64,000 bases of DNA, taken from JBAYOE01 sp050950065 (GTDB lineage Bacteria > Spirochaetota > Spirochaetia > Sphaerochaetales > Sphaerochaetaceae). Shown here in pieces: positions 46,526-54,518 of the stretch. The notes beneath the pieces are model-generated. The model saw only the letters and a program-made list of their open reading frames with translations. It was not told the origin of the DNA and did no database searches. Location: assembly GCA_050950065.1 (NCBI GenBank), contig JBMNGX010000001.1, forward strand, positions 161,971-225,970, in the 5' to 3' direction. How positions within the stretch are numbered: the first letter of the stretch is position 1; each line of letters opens with the position of its first letter. Made by a program: the position numbers and the translations under genes.

Positions 46526-48154
46526 ATGACATCAGAATTTGAGAATAATCTCGAACTGTTCGACGAAGGTCAGAGCAAAGAAAATTCAGTTGCGACCAAT
46601 GGGAAAAAGGTTATAAAAAAAAGGACAGCTGACAATGGAGTACAAAAAGTTGTTAAAGTAGCAACCTCTTCAAATTCCTCCCCAGCTCCTAGAAAAAGGG
46701 GCAGACCCTCTAAAAAAAGCGAAGTAGAAAAAGTTAACAATGAACAAATTAAAGAGGTCTTATCTCGCCAATCTGGCCAACGGGGAAAACCCAAAATGAA
46801 TTACCAAGGGAGGCCAAACCCCAAAGGCTCAGCAGCTAGTGATTTAGCCTCTGTTGAAGCTTTAATGGGAGATCCAAATGCCCCAAGAATTACTGTTAAT
46901 GATTTAACAGTTTTAAATCTTCCTGAGTTGAGAAAGAAGGGAGAGGAGTATGGGATTGCCAAAGAGTCAATGATTGAACTCAAAAGACAAGAGATAACAG
47001 TTGAGATTTTAAAAGCTCATACAGCCCAAGGGGGAGTTATAAGGGCTTTTGGTTCTTTAGAAGTACTTCCCGATGGATACGGATTTTTACGCTCACCTCA
47101 AAACAACTACCTTAGTGGACCTGAAGATATTTACATCTCAATTTCTCAAATTAAGATGTTGAACTTAAAAACAGGTGATAGTGTCGAGGGCTTAATTAGA
47201 CCCCCACGCGATGCAGAGCGCTATTTTGCAATGATTAAGGTTGAAGCTATTAACTACGATACACCCGAAGTTGCCCGCTCTAGAGCTCCATTTGACTCTC
47301 TAGTGCCCCTTTATCCCGATGAGAGACTCAACTTAGAAACCGAAGAAGAGGATGTCTCCACAAGAATCATCAATCTCTTTTGTCCAATTGGTAAAGGGCA
47401 AAGGGGCCTTATTGTTGCACCCCCAAGGGCTGGTAAAACAATCTTGATGCAAAAGATAGCTAACGCAATAAGTGAAAACCATCCCGAAGTTTACTTAATG
47501 GTCCTTTTAATTGATGAGCGTCCTGAAGAGGTAACTGATATGAGAAGGACAGTCAAAGGGGAGGTCATTGCTTCAACCTTTGATGAACAAGCAACCCGTC
47601 ACGTCTCAGTTGCTGAGATGGTTATCGAAAAAGCTAAAAGATTGGTTGAGCATAAAAGAGATGTTGTTATCCTTTTAGATAACATCACCCGTTTAGCTCG
47701 TGCTTACAACCAAACAGTTCCTGCCAGTGGAAAAATTCTCTCTGGTGGAGTTGATTCAAACGCTCTTCACAAACCGAAAAGATTTTTAGGTGCTGCTAGA
47801 AATATTGAGCATGGAGGCTCTTTGACAATTATTGCCTCAGCTTTAATTGAAACTGGTAGTAGGATGGATGAGGTTATTTTTGAAGAGTTCAAAGGAACAG
47901 GGAACAACGAGATTGTTTTAGATCGCAGAATGGCAGAAAGGAGATTGTACCCAGCAATCAACATCAAAAAATCGGGAACCAGAAGGGAAGATTTACTTCT
48001 TAACGATGAAGAGATGGCTAAAATTTGGGCCCTTCGCAATGCAATCAACCCAATGGAAGATATTGAGATGACGGAACTCCTTATTGACAAGATGAAGAAA
48101 ACAAAGAATAATGAAGCGTTTTTAAGATCGATGAATACATCGGTCATTTCATGA
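46526..48154 (+). CDS. rho: Transcription termination factor Rho, with long N-terminal extension
   Basis: The 542-residue protein is the Rho helicase, about 120 residues longer than E. coli Rho (419). The extra N-terminal part is low-complexity and basic, with an AT-hook-like K-R-G-R-P-S-K near residue 58 and R-G-K-P-K further on. The Rho_N helix region begins at about 124, then the cold-shock-like RNA-binding domain (G-Y-G-F-L-R-S), Walker A (P-P-R-A-G-K-T) near 303, D-E-R-P-E-E-V-T-D and the C-terminal G-S-R-M-D-E and G-T-G-N motifs. rpmE follows 71 nt later. Confidence 0.97.
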   Translation: MTSEFENNLELFDEGQSKENSVATNGKKVIKKRTADNGVQKVVKVATSSNSSPAPRKRGRPSKKSEVEKVNNEQIKEVLSRQSGQRGKPKMNYQGRPNPKGSAASDLASVEALMGDPNAPRITVNDLTVLNLPELRKKGEEYGIAKESMIELKRQEITVEILKAHTAQGGVIRAFGSLEVLPDGYGFLRSPQNNYLSGPEDIYISISQIKMLNLKTGDSVEGLIRPPRDAERYFAMIKVEAINYDTPEVARSRAPFDSLVPLYPDERLNLETEEEDVSTRIINLFCPIGKGQRGLIVAPPRAGKTILMQKIANAISENHPEVYLMVLLIDERPEEVTDMRRTVKGEVIASTFDEQATRHVSVAEMVIEKAKRLVEHKRDVVILLDNITRLARAYNQTVPASGKILSGGVDSNALHKPKRFLGAARNIEHGGSLTIIASALIETGSRMDEVIFEEFKGTGNNEIVLDRRMAERRLYPAINIKKSGTRREDLLLNDEEMAKIWALRNAINPMEDIEMTELLIDKMKKTKNNEAFLRSMNTSVIS

Positions 48155-48166
48155 GTTTGAATTGGT

Positions 48167-48197
48167 CCTTCTGTCAAGGGTAAGCCGTAGCAGAGGG
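48167..48197 (+). promoter_or_regulatory. Possible leader hairpin of rpmE
   Basis: In the rho-rpmE spacer CCTTCTG (48167-48173) can pair with CAGAGGG (48191-48197) through seven base pairs with one wobble, across a 17-nt loop. It may be an autoregulatory site for L31; the evidence is position and pairing only. Confidence 0.3.
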
Positions 48198-48225
48198 TAG
48201 CAGATATAACTTGGAGGATTAGATT

Positions 48226-48432
48226 ATGAAAGAGGGAATTCATCCCAAATATGAGTTAACCGAAGTAACTTGTGCTTGTGGTAACACATTTGAAACCAAA
48301 TCAACCGCTAAAAAACTCGATATTGAGATTTGTAGCGCTTGTCACCCATTCTTCACCGGTACACAAAAGTTGGTAGACACAACTGGTCGTGTTGAGCGCT
48401 TTAAGAAGAAATATGGGCTTGGTGAAAAATAA
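48226..48432 (+). CDS. rpmE: Ribosomal protein L31, zinc-binding form
   Basis: This 68-residue L31 keeps the Cys residues of the zinc (C+) type: C-A-C near residue 16 and C-S-A-C near 36. It begins M-K-E-G-I-H-P-K-Y and has [18 protein letters not shown] precedes ATG 48226. It follows rho, a common pairing. Confidence 0.95.
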   Translation: MKEGIHPKYELTEVTCACGNTFETKSTAKKLDIEICSACHPFFTGTQKLVDTTGRVERFKKKYGLGEK

Positions 48433-48462
48433 TAACTTATATCATAAGGGTATATAAAAAAG

Positions 48463-48493
48463 ACCGCCTCCTAATGGATGGCGGTTTTTATTT
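48463..48493 (+). terminator. Intrinsic terminator after rpmE
   Basis: ACCGCC at 48463-48468 pairs with GGCGGT at 48480-48485, with a further CC/GG pairing in the loop, and is followed by TTTTATTT. It closes the rho-rpmE transcript. Confidence 0.85.
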
Positions 48494-48535
48494 GCTTTTA
48501 AGGTGGTGGGAAGCTAAAATTATCATTGAGGGAGC

Positions 48536-49693
48536 ATGAAAGAAATTAAGAGTATCCACCAATTAGAGTTTAACTCAAGTGCAACTTATGTTGTCACTCT
48601 ACCAACTTTATACACCCTAATTGGAGAATTTGGAGAGTATTGTAAAGGATACTCCCTTTTTGGTGCAACCAATGAGACTTTAAGTGTTGCAATCTCTAAA
48701 AGAGAAGATCTTAGCTCTCGCCTCTACTTAAAAAACAACAACGAGCGTAAGCGCTTTACTTATCTAAATATCAAATATAAAAAAGAGGATCGATGGGCAA
48801 ATTTAATTAAAGGGGTAGTTGCCACTTTAATTAGTCGTTCATACACCATTGGAGGCTTTAATTTAACTTTACAAGGGAAGTTGTTAGATGAGAGTAGTCC
48901 AACTGTTGATGCTGCTATCACATTGGCAACCACCATAGCGCTCCAAAAGCTTTTTAACTTAGATTTAGTTTTAAAAGAGTGTGCAACTATTAGTTACTCT
49001 GCATTAACTTCTTTCTCTTCAATTAAAAGTTCTCTCACATTCTTCAATGCATTAATTAATATCGATAGCAGTTCTGTTATTTTGTACGATTTAAGTACTT
49101 ACACCTTTAAAAAAATAACTTACCCCTTTATAGATGAAAAAATAAAATCTCTTATTGTTGATGCCAACGTTGCAACACTCCCTTTTATTCAAGAGATTGA
49201 GGAGAAAGAGAAAGCTGCCTCAGTCGCTTTTGAGAAGTTGAAATTAGCCTACCCAAAAACCTCCTTACGAGAGATCTCAGTTGAGGAGATTAAAGGGTTA
49301 AAAAAGGTGCTAAGTGAAGATGAAAAAAGGATTTGTAGCTACATAATAGAGGAGAGTCAGCTAGCTAAAGAGGCAGCTCGTCAGCTTGAACAAAATGAGT
49401 TGGTGATGTATGGTAAAACTCTGAGCAGAGTACAAACAGGTTTACGCGATGTATTCGAATTAACCTGTCCTGAGATAGATTGGCTGGCCAAAAGGGCTTC
49501 ACAAAATGGTGGGTGCTTAGGGGCATCTATGATTATTGGGAGCCTTGGTAAAAAAATCTACATCTTAATGGAACAAAAGAATTTAACACATTATGCTGCT
49601 CAACTGGAGGCTTATGGGCAAATCTTTGGCTTTAAAGCTGCTTACTCAATTTATAAGCCAGCTGGTGAGATAAAGATTGAACCATATCAGTGA
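48536..49693 (+). CDS. Degenerate galactokinase-like protein (GHMP fold, probably inactive)
   Basis: The 385-residue protein aligns in outline with galactokinase. L-I-G-E-F-G-E-Y-C-K-G-Y at about 28-39 stands where galactokinase has N-L-I-G-E-H-T-D-Y-N-G-G. The L-L-D-E-S-S-P-T-V-D-A-A segment near 117 stands where the phosphate loop G-A-G-L-S-S-S-A is expected. The M-D-Q catalytic region near 152 and the C-terminal G-G-G-F-G-G (here I-G-S-L-G-K) are also altered. The E-I-D-W-L-A-K-R and G-C-L-G-A-S-M segments keep the family pattern. ATP binding and catalysis look lost, yet the gene is open over its full length, so a new role (regulatory or structural) is inferred. It abuts surE. Confidence 0.65.
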   Translation: MKEIKSIHQLEFNSSATYVVTLPTLYTLIGEFGEYCKGYSLFGATNETLSVAISKREDLSSRLYLKNNNERKRFTYLNIKYKKEDRWANLIKGVVATLISRSYTIGGFNLTLQGKLLDESSPTVDAAITLATTIALQKLFNLDLVLKECATISYSALTSFSSIKSSLTFFNALINIDSSSVILYDLSTYTFKKITYPFIDEKIKSLIVDANVATLPFIQEIEEKEKAASVAFEKLKLAYPKTSLREISVEEIKGLKKVLSEDEKRICSYIIEESQLAKEAARQLEQNELVMYGKTLSRVQTGLRDVFELTCPEIDWLAKRASQNGGCLGASMIIGSLGKKIYILMEQKNLTHYAAQLEAYGQIFGFKAAYSIYKPAGEIKIEPYQ

Positions 49694-50520
49694 TGAACAT
49701 ATTGCTGACTAATGATGATGGATATCAAGCAGAAGGGCTAAAAGTATTAGAGGAAACTCTCCTTGCCTTTGGCCACAAAGTTTGGGTTTGTGCCCCCTTT
49801 GTTGAAAGAAGCGGGCAATCTCATGCAATGACTTTAAAGGATAAAGTTACCTTTACCCGTTACGATGAGTATCACTACTACTGTAGTGGCACTCCAGTTG
49901 ACTGTGTTCTTTACGGAGTGATGGGAAAAGTTGTTGATGTTGAGTTTGATTTAGTCGTCAGTGGTATTAACCACGACTACAATGCAAGTACCGGCATCCT
50001 TTATTCAGGAACTGTTGGTGCTGCTCGTGAGGCAACTTTAAGAAATCATAAAGCGATTGCTATAAGTGCCCACCTTGATGATGATATAAATAAGTTCCCC
50101 TTTAAAGAGGCTGCTACATTCTTGGCAGAGAACCTTGAAGATTTTATTGAGTTTTGTACTCCAAACGTTTTACTAAATATTAACGTCCCTCCCAAAACTG
50201 ATGGGAAGTGGGAAGTTGCTGATGTGGGGCATTTAGAGTTCTTCGATGTTATTGAAAAAGGGAATGCCACCAACAATAACAAAGAGCAAAACAATGGAAA
50301 GGTTGATAGCAACGGCCTATATATTGGCTCTTCGTTGGAGTTGAAGTTGAACTACGGTAGTGGTGATCTACCTAGATTAATTGGTAACACCATCGATGCT
50401 GATTTAGCTATTTTAAATAAAGGGATCATTTCAGTATCTCCTTTATACATCCACCCAGTGATAGATCAAAAAGTGGCTAAAAAACTTAGAGAGTATCAAA
50501 GGGAGAGTAATGGTAGTTAG
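49693..50520 (+). CDS. surE: 5'-nucleotidase SurE
   Basis: This 275-residue metal-dependent nucleotidase acts on nucleoside monophosphates and is linked to stationary-phase survival. M-N-I-L-L-T-N-D-D-G at the N-terminus supplies the metal aspartates, followed by the A-P-F-V-E-R-S-G-Q-S loop near 38 and V-S-G-I-N-H-D-Y-N near 95. The ATG at 49693 shares a base with the stop of the galactokinase-like gene. A GGGAG site for the next gene lies in its 3' end. Confidence 0.94.
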   Translation: MNILLTNDDGYQAEGLKVLEETLLAFGHKVWVCAPFVERSGQSHAMTLKDKVTFTRYDEYHYYCSGTPVDCVLYGVMGKVVDVEFDLVVSGINHDYNASTGILYSGTVGAAREATLRNHKAIAISAHLDDDINKFPFKEAATFLAENLEDFIEFCTPNVLLNINVPPKTDGKWEVADVGHLEFFDVIEKGNATNNNKEQNNGKVDSNGLYIGSSLELKLNYGSGDLPRLIGNTIDADLAILNKGIISVSPLYIHPVIDQKVAKKLREYQRESNGS

Positions 50521-50866
50521 GCACTCCTCCCAATGGGATCAAAAATGTTCACGATGTGGTCTTTGTTGCCACAACAAAGTAGTTTATGGAGATGTAGTTG
50601 TTTACGATCTCTCCTCTTACTGTGAACACTACGATCCAACAACAAAAGAGTGTAAAATCTACTTTGAAAGATTAGAAAAAGAGGCAAGATGTAAAAGAGT
50701 TAACCGCTTTAGAGCAATGTTTGCATCCTACCTTCCAGAAACTTGTGCCTATGTCCAATGGGCCCGTTCCCATAAAATAAGATTTGCCCCAAAGCGATTC
50801 ATCCGCTATGCGACAGGAGATCGGGGAGATCTAGCAGATGAGGATTCAATACCCTTTTTAAATTAG
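50510..50866 (+). CDS. Cys-cluster protein of the YcgN/YkgJ (UPF0260-like) type
   Basis: The 118-residue protein carries C-S-R-C-G-L-C-C-H-N-K near residue 13, then C-E-H-Y-D, C-K-I-Y near 45-50, C-K-R-V and T-C-A-Y near 83, a Cys spacing like UPF0260 proteins thought to bind zinc or an iron-sulphur cluster. Function is unknown. ATG 50510 overlaps surE by 11 nt and has GGGAG upstream. nifS-nifU follow, which may be relevant if it holds a cluster. Confidence 0.75.
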   Translation: MVVRHSSQWDQKCSRCGLCCHNKVVYGDVVVYDLSSYCEHYDPTTKECKIYFERLEKEARCKRVNRFRAMFASYLPETCAYVQWARSHKIRFAPKRFIRYATGDRGDLADEDSIPFLN

Positions 50867-50874
50867 TTGGTGGG

Positions 50875-50904
50875 TTGACCGTTTACGGTCTGTTAACTTA
50901 TTTT
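50875..50904 (+). promoter_or_regulatory. nifS promoter with palindrome across the -35
   Basis: TTGACC (50875-50880) and TATTTT (50899-50904, 18-nt spacer) form a fair promoter before nifS. A perfect inverted repeat GACCG-TTTA-CGGTC (50877-50890) overlaps the -35 and could be an operator. The regulator is not identified. Confidence 0.5.
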
Positions 50905-50923
50905 TACAAAAGAGAAGGGTATA

Positions 50924-52075
50924 ATGAAAGTATATTTAGATAACAATGCAACAACACAATTAGCACCAGAAGTGATAGATTCACTTAAAGCAAATCTAGA
51001 ACTTTATGGTAATGCCTCATCTATGCACGAATTTGGGCGAGGACCCTCATTCGATATTGAGAAAGCTCGACTAAGTGTTGCTAAGATGATTAATGCAAGT
51101 GCTGATGAGATAATATTTACCAGTGGAGGGACAGAATCAGATAACGCTGTCTTTGCTATGGCGCGGGAATTGATAGACTCCAATGGTAAAAGAAATAGAA
51201 TTTTAACATCAACAATTGAACATCCAGCTATCATCGAAACATGTGAGTACCTTAGTGATAAGGGTTACAAAATCGATTACATCCCAGTTGATAAGTATGG
51301 ACTTATTGACATGGATCGTTATGAAGAGCTTTTAGGTGATGATGTTGTTTTAGTTAGTGTTATGGCTGGAAACAACGAAATTGGAACTATCCAAGATATT
51401 GAAACTATTACTCGACTAGCTCACGCTCACGGGGCATTAATGCACACCGATGCTGTTCAAGCAATTGGAAAGATGGAAGTTGATGTACGAAAGTGGGATG
51501 TTGATTATCTAAGTTTATCTGCTCATAAATTTTATGGACCTAAAGGTGTTGGAGCTCTTTTTGTTAAAGAGGGCAAACCTTTTGATTCTTTTATCAAAGG
51601 GGGACACCAAGAGGGGGGTAAAAGGGCAGGCACTTACAACACCGGTGCAATTATTGGGATGGGAGTTGCAGCTGATTTAGTTGTTGAAACTTTAGATGAA
51701 GAGATTTCTAACTTGTGGACTTTAAGAGAGAAGCTTCGTAAAGGCTTAGAGGAGTCTGTTGATGAGATGGTTGTTAATGGACATCCAACTAAAGTCTTAC
51801 CTGGCACTTTAAACGTCTCATTTGCTAAAGCAGAGGGAGAGTCAATTCTTTTAATGCTCGATTTAGAGGGGATTGCAGTTTCAACAGGTTCAGCTTGTGC
51901 CACTGGCTCTTTAGAACCCTCTTATGTTTTGTTGGCAACTAATGTAGATATTGAGATGGCTCATGGATCAATTAGATTTAGTTTGGGGCGATTCAATACT
52001 GAGCAAGAAATCGATTATGTAATTAAGAAAGTAGCGCCAATTATTAAGCGCTTAAGGGAGATATCAACCAGATGA
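50924..52075 (+). CDS. nifS: Cysteine desulfurase, NifS/IscS type
   Basis: The 383-residue PLP enzyme mobilises sulphur from cysteine for Fe-S cluster assembly. It starts M-K-V-Y-L-D-N-N-A-T-T, has the PLP lysine K202 in S-A-H-K-F-Y-G-P-K-G and the persulphide cysteine C325 in T-G-S-A-C-A-T-G-S. Its 3' end overlaps nifU by 4 nt, so the donor and scaffold are translated together. Confidence 0.95.
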   Translation: MKVYLDNNATTQLAPEVIDSLKANLELYGNASSMHEFGRGPSFDIEKARLSVAKMINASADEIIFTSGGTESDNAVFAMARELIDSNGKRNRILTSTIEHPAIIETCEYLSDKGYKIDYIPVDKYGLIDMDRYEELLGDDVVLVSVMAGNNEIGTIQDIETITRLAHAHGALMHTDAVQAIGKMEVDVRKWDVDYLSLSAHKFYGPKGVGALFVKEGKPFDSFIKGGHQEGGKRAGTYNTGAIIGMGVAADLVVETLDEEISNLWTLREKLRKGLEESVDEMVVNGHPTKVLPGTLNVSFAKAEGESILLMLDLEGIAVSTGSACATGSLEPSYVLLATNVDIEMAHGSIRFSLGRFNTEQEIDYVIKKVAPIIKRLREISTR

Positions 52076-52677
52076 GTAACAATAGATCTGTTTGGGCATA
52101 TACGGATGAAGTAAAAAAACACTTCATGAATCCAATGAACGTTTGGGAAGATGAGTCTTGGGAAGCTGATGGAGTTGGAGTAGTTGGCTCAATGACTTGT
52201 GGTGATGAGATGAAAGTGGGCATCAAAGTTAAAGATGGGAAAATCAGTGAGCTAAAGTGGCAAACCTACGGGTGTGCTTCTGCTATTGCCTCCACCTCAA
52301 TGATGAGTGAAATGACCATTGGTAAAACTTTAGAACAAGCTTACTTTTTAACTCCAGAGGAGATTACTGAAAGTTTAGGAGGTCTTCCACAACACAAGTT
52401 CCACTGTTCAGTTTTAGGCGACAAAGGCTTAAGGGCAGCAATTGATGATTATCTTGAGAGAAATAATCTACCAAACGAGTATAAGTTGAAAGTTGCCAAA
52501 GTTATTTGTGAGTGTAAAAACATAACTGACCAACAAATTGAGGACCTTGTTAAAACTAAAGAGGCAATGAGTATCGACCAACTTAGAGATATAACAGGGT
52601 TTGGAACAGTTTGTGGCAAGTGCCAATTTAAAGTGCACCAACTCTTTGAAGAGTTAATGCACATTTATCACGAGTAG
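52072..52677 (+). CDS. nifU: Fe-S cluster scaffold NifU (two-domain form)
   Basis: This 201-residue scaffold has an N-terminal IscU-like domain with its three cysteines (M-T-C-G-D near 42, Y-G-C-A-S near 66, F-H-C-S near 109) and a BFD-like [2Fe-2S] domain near 145-200 (C-E-C-K-N then C-G-K-C). The C-terminal Nfu domain of classical NifU is absent. It overlaps nifS by 4 nt and converges on the nucleoside kinase with a 1-nt gap. Confidence 0.92.
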   Translation: MSNNRSVWAYTDEVKKHFMNPMNVWEDESWEADGVGVVGSMTCGDEMKVGIKVKDGKISELKWQTYGCASAIASTSMMSEMTIGKTLEQAYFLTPEEITESLGGLPQHKFHCSVLGDKGLRAAIDDYLERNNLPNEYKLKVAKVICECKNITDQQIEDLVKTKEAMSIDQLRDITGFGTVCGKCQFKVHQLFEELMHIYHE

Positions 52678-52678
52678 T

Positions 52679-54373
52679 TTAACACTCAGCGTGGAACTCG
52701 CTATCACCAATGAATTCCCTCAACAAAGAGTCGCTAGGGACTAGGTTTGGGGGAATTGGATAGACGTTCTCTAAAAACTTCAACAGACGTCGAGCAACTG
52801 GGTAGGCATCGTAAGCACTAGGCTTTACAGTTCTCAAAAGGGGCTCGGCGTACGGTTTTAAAACAGCTAATTCATAATCTAAAGCAGAGTTAATCATAAT
52901 ATCGGCCTCATTTTGATAAGGGAAAATGTTTATAGATTCCCCTCTTTCAACTGAGGGCCACATCTCAAGAGTTTGTTGAGCAGAGGTGCTTCTGCTTTTG
53001 TTATCTCTCACTATGCGTCGTAGTATTCTATTGTCGGTAGTGGAAATCCTATTGTGGTCATCTAAGTTCAATTGAGTTAAAGCAGAGATGTATATTTTAA
53101 AAGTACTGTTATCATCAATATCCCCAAGAAGTCTTGGGTTAAGGGCATGAATTCCCTCTAACACTAAAATAGTATCCTCTTTTAAACTTATAGGCTCTTT
53201 TTCAAAAGTGCGCTTCCCATCACCACTAAATTCAAAGTGGGGAAGGTAAACCTCTTCGTTTCTATAAAGGGCAGCAAGGTTCTCTCTTAGCAAATCTAAA
53301 TCGAGTGCTTCTAAGATCTCTAAATCTGGATTGCCATCCAAATCTTTGGGAACTTGAGATTTTGGACGGTAGTAGTTATCTAAAGAGATTTTAATTGGAT
53401 CAAAGCCCAACAGCTTAAGCTGAATGGCTAATCTGATTGAGAAAGTAGTTTTTCCTGACGAGGAGGGACCAGAAATTAAAACAGTTTTTACCCCCTCTTT
53501 TTGGTCAATCATATCGGCAATATCTGAAATCTTACGGTGATGTAGATCTTCATTCATCCTTATGAATGTCCCAATATCTTTAGAGCCACATATTTGATTC
53601 ATCGTCCCAATGCAATCAACCTTTAATAAAGTTGCCCACCTTCTATACTCACTAAAAACCGAAAACAAAAGGGGATTGTCTTTAAAAGGGGCTACCGTTT
53701 GAAATTTATTTTTAGTTAAAGGGTAGCGCAGAAGCATCCCCTCATCTCCATACTCTTTTAATTCCCAAACTTCTAATAACCCAGTTCTCGATAACAAAGG
53801 CTCATAAGCGATATCTAAATAGTCTTCACATCTGTAGAGGTGGATAGTTGAATCGTTACGGTAATTTAAAAGCAGCTCTGTTGCTAAAAAACCCTTCTCT
53901 TTGAAATAGTCGACCCCCTCTTGATAAGCAACTCTTACCAACTCTAAAGGGAGGTTTTGTTGAACTAACTCTCTCATCTTATCACTGAGAGCCATTACAT
54001 CCCCTTTTTCAAGTTTTGATTGGTTTTGGAAAGTGAAATAAAACCCATCACCTAAAGCGTGTCCAATAATCAATCTCTTTTTAGGAAACAAAAGGTTAGA
54101 AGCGTAAGATAAGAGGTAGCTTAAAGAGTGACGATAAATTCTTTTACCTAAATCAGAATAGAGGTGAACAGGTTCAATGGTTGCATTAATGGTAACCCTT
54201 GCCCCAAATGGTAAAATCTCATTGTTCATCCTTAAAGCCACAACAGGGTTGTCAAAAAAGGTGAGCTTATCACACTCTATTTTTAAATACTCTCTTATTA
54301 TAGTTTCAACCTTTGTTGCTGTGGGAAGAGTAAAAGTCTTCTCTTTATAAGTTAGTTTAATTGTTGGATTCAT
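52679..54373 (-). CDS. Nucleoside kinase with TGS and ThrRS-like N-terminus (uridine kinase-like)
   Basis: The 564-residue protein combines a TGS-like segment (about 1-65), a region resembling the threonyl/alanyl-tRNA synthetase second additional domain (about 70-250; H-S-L-S-Y-L and G-H-A-L-G-D-G-F-Y near 80-112) and a C-terminal uridine-kinase fold with the P-loop G-P-S-S-S-G-K-T-T at 302-310, D-N-Y-Y-R and E-G-I-H-A-L-N-P. This fusion is a known family found in spirochaetes, Firmicutes and Thermotogae, acting as a nucleoside kinase. The cysteine and histidine pattern expected of an editing site is incomplete. Confidence 0.87.
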   Translation of the reverse strand: MNPTIKLTYKEKTFTLPTATKVETIIREYLKIECDKLTFFDNPVVALRMNNEILPFGARVTINATIEPVHLYSDLGKRIYRHSLSYLLSYASNLLFPKKRLIIGHALGDGFYFTFQNQSKLEKGDVMALSDKMRELVQQNLPLELVRVAYQEGVDYFKEKGFLATELLLNYRNDSTIHLYRCEDYLDIAYEPLLSRTGLLEVWELKEYGDEGMLLRYPLTKNKFQTVAPFKDNPLLFSVFSEYRRWATLLKVDCIGTMNQICGSKDIGTFIRMNEDLHHRKISDIADMIDQKEGVKTVLISGPSSSGKTTFSIRLAIQLKLLGFDPIKISLDNYYRPKSQVPKDLDGNPDLEILEALDLDLLRENLAALYRNEEVYLPHFEFSGDGKRTFEKEPISLKEDTILVLEGIHALNPRLLGDIDDNSTFKIYISALTQLNLDDHNRISTTDNRILRRIVRDNKSRSTSAQQTLEMWPSVERGESINIFPYQNEADIMINSALDYELAVLKPYAEPLLRTVKPSAYDAYPVARRLLKFLENVYPIPPNLVPSDSLLREFIGDSEFHAEC

Positions 54374-54446
54374 CCTCTATTACTCCTATTATCTAGTTAG
54401 TTACCATAACATAAGTTTTAAAAACATTAAAATTAAAAAAAATTGT

Positions 54447-54477
54447 TATAATATGGTAGTGTGTTAATAATTGACAC
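54447..54477 (+). promoter_or_regulatory. -10 box and near-palindrome upstream of the AOR-like gene
   Basis: TATAAT at 54447-54452 is perfect but no good -35 is seen; an A-rich tract precedes it. Just downstream, GTGTTAA (54461-54467) and TTGACAC (54471-54477) form an inverted repeat with one mismatch and a 3-nt centre, placed near the expected start of transcription, as for a repressor site. The spacer is divergent from the nucleoside kinase. Confidence 0.45.
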
Positions 54478-54518
54478 CAATAGTGGAGAAAGATAGATTA
54501 GAACTAATGGAGTAGTTG

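Noticed and set aside
48536..49693. Reading as a Lon-like protease because of the S-S-P-T-V-D segment
   Set aside because: No serine-lysine protease dyad pattern; the N-terminal L-I-G-E and overall order fit galactokinase better.
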